Source: Pseudomonadota bacterium
GTDB lineage: Bacteria > Pseudomonadota > Alphaproteobacteria > Rhizobiales > Xanthobacteraceae
Direction: 5' to 3'
Assembly (NCBI GenBank): GCA_018971625.1
Contig: JAGXAJ010000027.1
Span: forward strand, 1 to 50,463
DNA: 50,463 nucleotides
Shown piece by piece: positions 48,042 to 50,463 of the stretch. Under the pieces are notes generated by a model. It saw only the letters and a program-made list of their open reading frames with translations. It did not search any database and had not been told where the DNA came from. Made by a program: the position numbers and the translations under genes. Numbering within the stretch: position 1 is the stretch's first letter; the number at the start of each line of letters is the position of its first letter.

Positions 48042-49487
48042 CTAGCGCCGCACCGTGGTTTCCGACTGTTCCGCGGTGCTCTTGGCCGCCTCGGCGAGTT
48101 CGGCCGAAATCTCGGCGGTTTGCGCCGGCGTGCCCCAACTCGGCGCGTCGCTGCCGTCGCCCCAGGCGCGGGGACGGTAGAAAGTGTGTACGCCGAATTT
48201 GTACATCTTCTTCATCTCAGAGACCCAGGAGGGGTGCACCCAATAGGCATGATAGTGGGTAGACTTGCCGACTTCGGGCAGCCAAAGCTCACCGTCAAGC
48301 ATCGCTTTCGCGATCCTTTTGGCGCGGTCCCACATATCGGGTTCGCGCACGACGTCGGGGACACCGTCGCAAGCGAAGGTAAATTGGCAGGCCATGTGAT
48401 GGTACTTGTTCTGATAAACCACGCCGCACACCGTTGTCGGGTAGAAGCCCGAGAACACACGGTTCATCACCACCTGCGCCACTGCGATCTGGCCGCGCAC
48501 TGCTTCGCCGCGGGCTTCGAAGTAAACCGCTTCTGCGAGGCATTTTTCCGACTTGGCGCGCGACTTCTCGTCGAACAGGCCGAGTCGCTCGGCCGGCGTC
48601 TTGGTGTGCTGATTGTCGGCATTGACCTCGCCTTTGGCCGCGACGCTTTCGCCACTGTCGGCAGGCTCGTTCGTGGCCGGCGATAGCGACGCCATCTTCA
48701 TGTCGGGATCTGGCGCGGGCGTCACCACCGTGGGCGCTTCGCCGGGCTGCCAGCTTTCGATGCTTTCGGCCGGCGCGCCGAGCGAGGAACTTCCAAAGAA
48801 AAGGCTCGCGGTCTTGACCGAGAAACCGTCGTGCGGCGGCGCAGGCTCCAGCGGAACAACCTCGGCATCAATCTTCAGATCGTCGAGCGGCTGCGCCTCA
48901 AGCGACAGCGAGACATCGTATTGTGCCAGTGGCGGCGCGCTCAGCGCATCCCGCAACTCGGGATCAAGCGGCTGACGGTCCTGGGGCGGCGCCTCGGCGG
49001 TTTTCGCGCCCTGCACCGACGCATTCGAGGTCGACGGATCCTCGAGCTGCAGCGCCTTGTCGGCGGGTGCCGTGGTCTCGCGCGGCGGCGGGGTGACCAG
49101 GCGATCGCCCTTCAAGGTGCGATCGACCTTTGGAAAATCGGAGGCCTGGTAGCGCAGCGCGCCTTGCGCCAGCGGATTGCGATTGATCGAGCCGGTGATG
49201 TCGCTGCTATTGCCGGGCGCGCGGTTGTCGAAGCTTGCCAACTGGAAGAGCGAAGTTTGCGGCAACGAGGTCCCGATCGGCCGGCCGAAGCTGTAGGTGG
49301 CGACCTGAATGGTGCTGACGGCGGAGAACACCCGCTTTTGCCAGCGCTCTGCGACGCCGGGCTGCCGGGCCAACAGCGATCCAATATCCTGATAGCCGAC
49401 CTGGGTCGGGGTCAATGCGAAGGCGCAGAGACCGAGGCCGAAGAACGCGAAACGCGCGCCCTTCGGCCGGTTACGCACACCTAACAT
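48042..49487 (-). CDS. SleB-type cell wall hydrolase with long N-terminal region
   Basis: 481 aa from ATG 49487 (a GTG four codons earlier also fits). A membrane anchor or signal (FAFFGLGLCAFALT) is followed by about 300 residues of Pro/Ser/Ala-rich, probably disordered sequence. The C-terminal Hydrolase_2 domain opens CLAEAVYFEARGE, the catalytic Glu region of SleB/CwlJ hydrolases, and continues VAQVVMNRVFSGFYPTTVCGVVYQ and THYHAYWVHPSW. Non-spore-formers use such enzymes for peptidoglycan remodelling. Role here unknown. Confidence 0.88.
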   Translation of the reverse strand: MLGVRNRPKGARFAFFGLGLCAFALTPTQVGYQDIGSLLARQPGVAERWQKRVFSAVSTIQVATYSFGRPIGTSLPQTSLFQLASFDNRAPGNSSDITGSINRNPLAQGALRYQASDFPKVDRTLKGDRLVTPPPRETTAPADKALQLEDPSTSNASVQGAKTAEAPPQDRQPLDPELRDALSAPPLAQYDVSLSLEAQPLDDLKIDAEVVPLEPAPPHDGFSVKTASLFFGSSSLGAPAESIESWQPGEAPTVVTPAPDPDMKMASLSPATNEPADSGESVAAKGEVNADNQHTKTPAERLGLFDEKSRAKSEKCLAEAVYFEARGEAVRGQIAVAQVVMNRVFSGFYPTTVCGVVYQNKYHHMACQFTFACDGVPDVVREPDMWDRAKRIAKAMLDGELWLPEVGKSTHYHAYWVHPSWVSEMKKMYKFGVHTFYRPRAWGDGSDAPSWGTPAQTAEISAELAEAAKSTAEQSETTVRR

Positions 49488-49840
49488 GGAAACGCTCACG
49501 CAACGCTACGCACACACACGCGACCGAACTCAGTACATCCGTGCAATTCGATCTTTTTTGGTGTTATCGAATTTAGGTTGCGAGGGAGTTAATCGGTGAT
49601 GCAACGCGGATACACGCAAGGATTGGCGGCATCTGCGTCCGTGCCATCGAAACTGTTGGTAAATGAACGCTCGAACGAAGTGGTAAATATCGCGTCAACG
49701 GAAATGCTGAAGAAATTGTTTGCGTGATGAATGTTCCCGGGATTTATCTCGGCGCTCAACAAGCGCGCGAAGACGTGGATGCCCGGAACAAGTCCGGGCA
49801 TGACGCCGAGTGTTAATCGAGACAGAGGCAATCAACCGAC
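49488..49840. other. Intergenic region between hydrolase and ppdK with palindromic repeat
   Basis: About 350 bases with no convincing gene. It must contain the hydrolase promoter (minus strand). At the other end is the dispersed palindrome at 49779-49801, which lies just past the ppdK stop. Confidence 0.5.
49779..49801. repeat. Dispersed palindromic repeat/terminator-like hairpin
   Basis: Perfect 9-base arms ATGCCCGGA and TCCGGGCAT around ACAAG, followed by GACG. I recall this CCCGG...CCGGGCATGACG element as one of the commonest intergenic repeats of rhizobia. It sits 40 bases beyond the ppdK stop, where it could protect or end the transcript. Confidence 0.65.
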
Positions 49841-50463
49841 TCACGCCTGACCGGCGGCCACCTTGCCGAGCGCGGCCTGTGCTGCAGCAAGCCGCGCGAT
49901 CGGCACGCGGTAGGGCGAGCAAGAGACGTAATCGAGGCCGATCTCGTGACAGAACGCCACTGATGCCGGATCGCCGCCGTGCTCGCCGCAAATGCCGACC
50001 TTGAGATCGGACCGGGTCTTGCGGCCGCGCTCGACGCCGATCCTGATCAGTTCGCCGACGCCGTCGCGATCGAGCGAAATGAACGGATCGATCTCCAGGA
50101 TACCCTTGGCGATGTAGATGCCGAGGAATCCGGCGGCGTCGTCCCGGCTGATGCCGTAGGTGGTCTGGGTCAGGTCGTTGGTGCCGAACGAGAAGAACTC
50201 CGCGGTCCTGGCCACGTCGCCGGCCAGTAAACAGGCGCGCGGCAGTTCGATCATGGTGCCGACATGGTAGTTCAGCTTGACGCCGGTTTCCTTCATCACC
50301 GACTGGGCGGTGGCGTCGATCCGGGCCTTGACCAGATCGAACTCCGCTTTGGTTGCGATCAGCGGCACCATCACCTCGAGGCCGACCGCCTTGCCGGTGC
50401 GCTTGCCGGCTTCGACCGCGGCTTCAAAGATGGCGCGCGCCTGCATCTCGGCGATTTCCGGAT
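49841..50463 (-). CDS. ppdK: Pyruvate, phosphate dikinase (C-terminal part, cut by right edge)
   Basis: Interconverts pyruvate, ATP and phosphate with PEP, AMP and pyrophosphate. Only the last 206 codons are inside the window, the C-terminal PEP/pyruvate-binding barrel: VPLIATKAEFDLV, GTMIELPRACLLA, FFSFGTNDLTQTTYGISRDD, and the catalytic-cysteine region KVGICGEHGGDPASVAFC. The ending VSCSPYRVPIARLAAAQAAL is typical for the enzyme and separates it from PEP synthase. Confidence 0.95.
   Translation of the reverse strand, partial: PEIAEMQARAIFEAAVEAGKRTGKAVGLEVMVPLIATKAEFDLVKARIDATAQSVMKETGVKLNYHVGTMIELPRACLLAGDVARTAEFFSFGTNDLTQTTYGISRDDAAGFLGIYIAKGILEIDPFISLDRDGVGELIRIGVERGRKTRSDLKVGICGEHGGDPASVAFCHEIGLDYVSCSPYRVPIARLAAAQAALGKVAAGQA

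Noticed and set aside
1..50463. CRISPR array, insertion sequence, prophage or defence island
   Set aside because: No regularly spaced repeats, transposase, integrase, phage structural gene or known defence domain could be found.

Overview
The window looks like chromosomal DNA of a Bradyrhizobium/Rhodopseudomonas/Nitrobacter-type alphaproteobacterium. The reasons are high GC with GC-rich third codon positions, a CbbR-linked Calvin cycle operon, an alphaproteobacterial NAD regulator (NadQ/COG4111 type) beside nadABC, several PilZ- and HBM-like chemoreceptors, and intergenic repeats that I associate from memory with this family. I see no rRNA, CRISPR array, transposase, integrase or phage gene. 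There is one tRNA, tRNA-Pro(CGG).

Layout. (1) 1-6283: Calvin cycle operon cbbF-cbbP-cbbT-cbbA on the minus strand, running off the left edge, with cbbR divergent. Between cbbT and cbbA lies a 54-codon reading frame that begins as GAPDH and ends as phosphoglycerate kinase. I read it as the scar of a deletion that removed cbbG (gap) and cbbK (pgk). (2) 6674-16411: a signalling block with a hybrid histidine kinase, a translationally coupled chemoreceptor(PilZ-like)-kinase-response regulator operon, and a second chemoreceptor. (3) 16658-26277: two divergent periplasmic or membrane oxidation systems. One is a three-subunit FAD dehydrogenase (small Tat subunit, GMC flavoprotein, triheme cytochrome c), lying downstream on the same strand of a flavodoxin-like protein and a 59-residue protein. 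The other is a PaoABC-type molybdenum aldehyde oxidoreductase. Together they could take an alcohol or sugar through aldehyde to acid and pass electrons to the respiratory chain.

(4) 27254-37847: housekeeping genes: L,D-transpeptidase, tRNA-Pro, tsaC/sua5, a D-2-hydroxyacid dehydrogenase-like flavoprotein, an HMCES/YedK protein, a Nudix hydrolase, small conserved proteins, dihydroorotase, YgfZ, Tag glycosylase and an HD hydrolase. (5) 37886-44350: a decaying, gene-poor stretch with a start-less gene remnant, a likely small RNA on the minus strand, a multiply deleted DUF2339 membrane-protein pseudogene and a frameshifted remnant, interspersed with a phosphatase, nadQ, an exported protein and acuI. 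(6) 44311-48034: nadABC behind a perfect 10+3+10 palindrome that is the probable NadQ operator. (7) A SleB-type cell-wall hydrolase, a dispersed palindromic repeat, and the 3' end of ppdK running off the right edge.

Recurring theme: at least two loci, gap/pgk and DUF2339, are internal-deletion fusions rather than point-mutated genes, and the 37.9 kb remnant has lost its 5' end. This part of the genome has been losing DNA by deletion.
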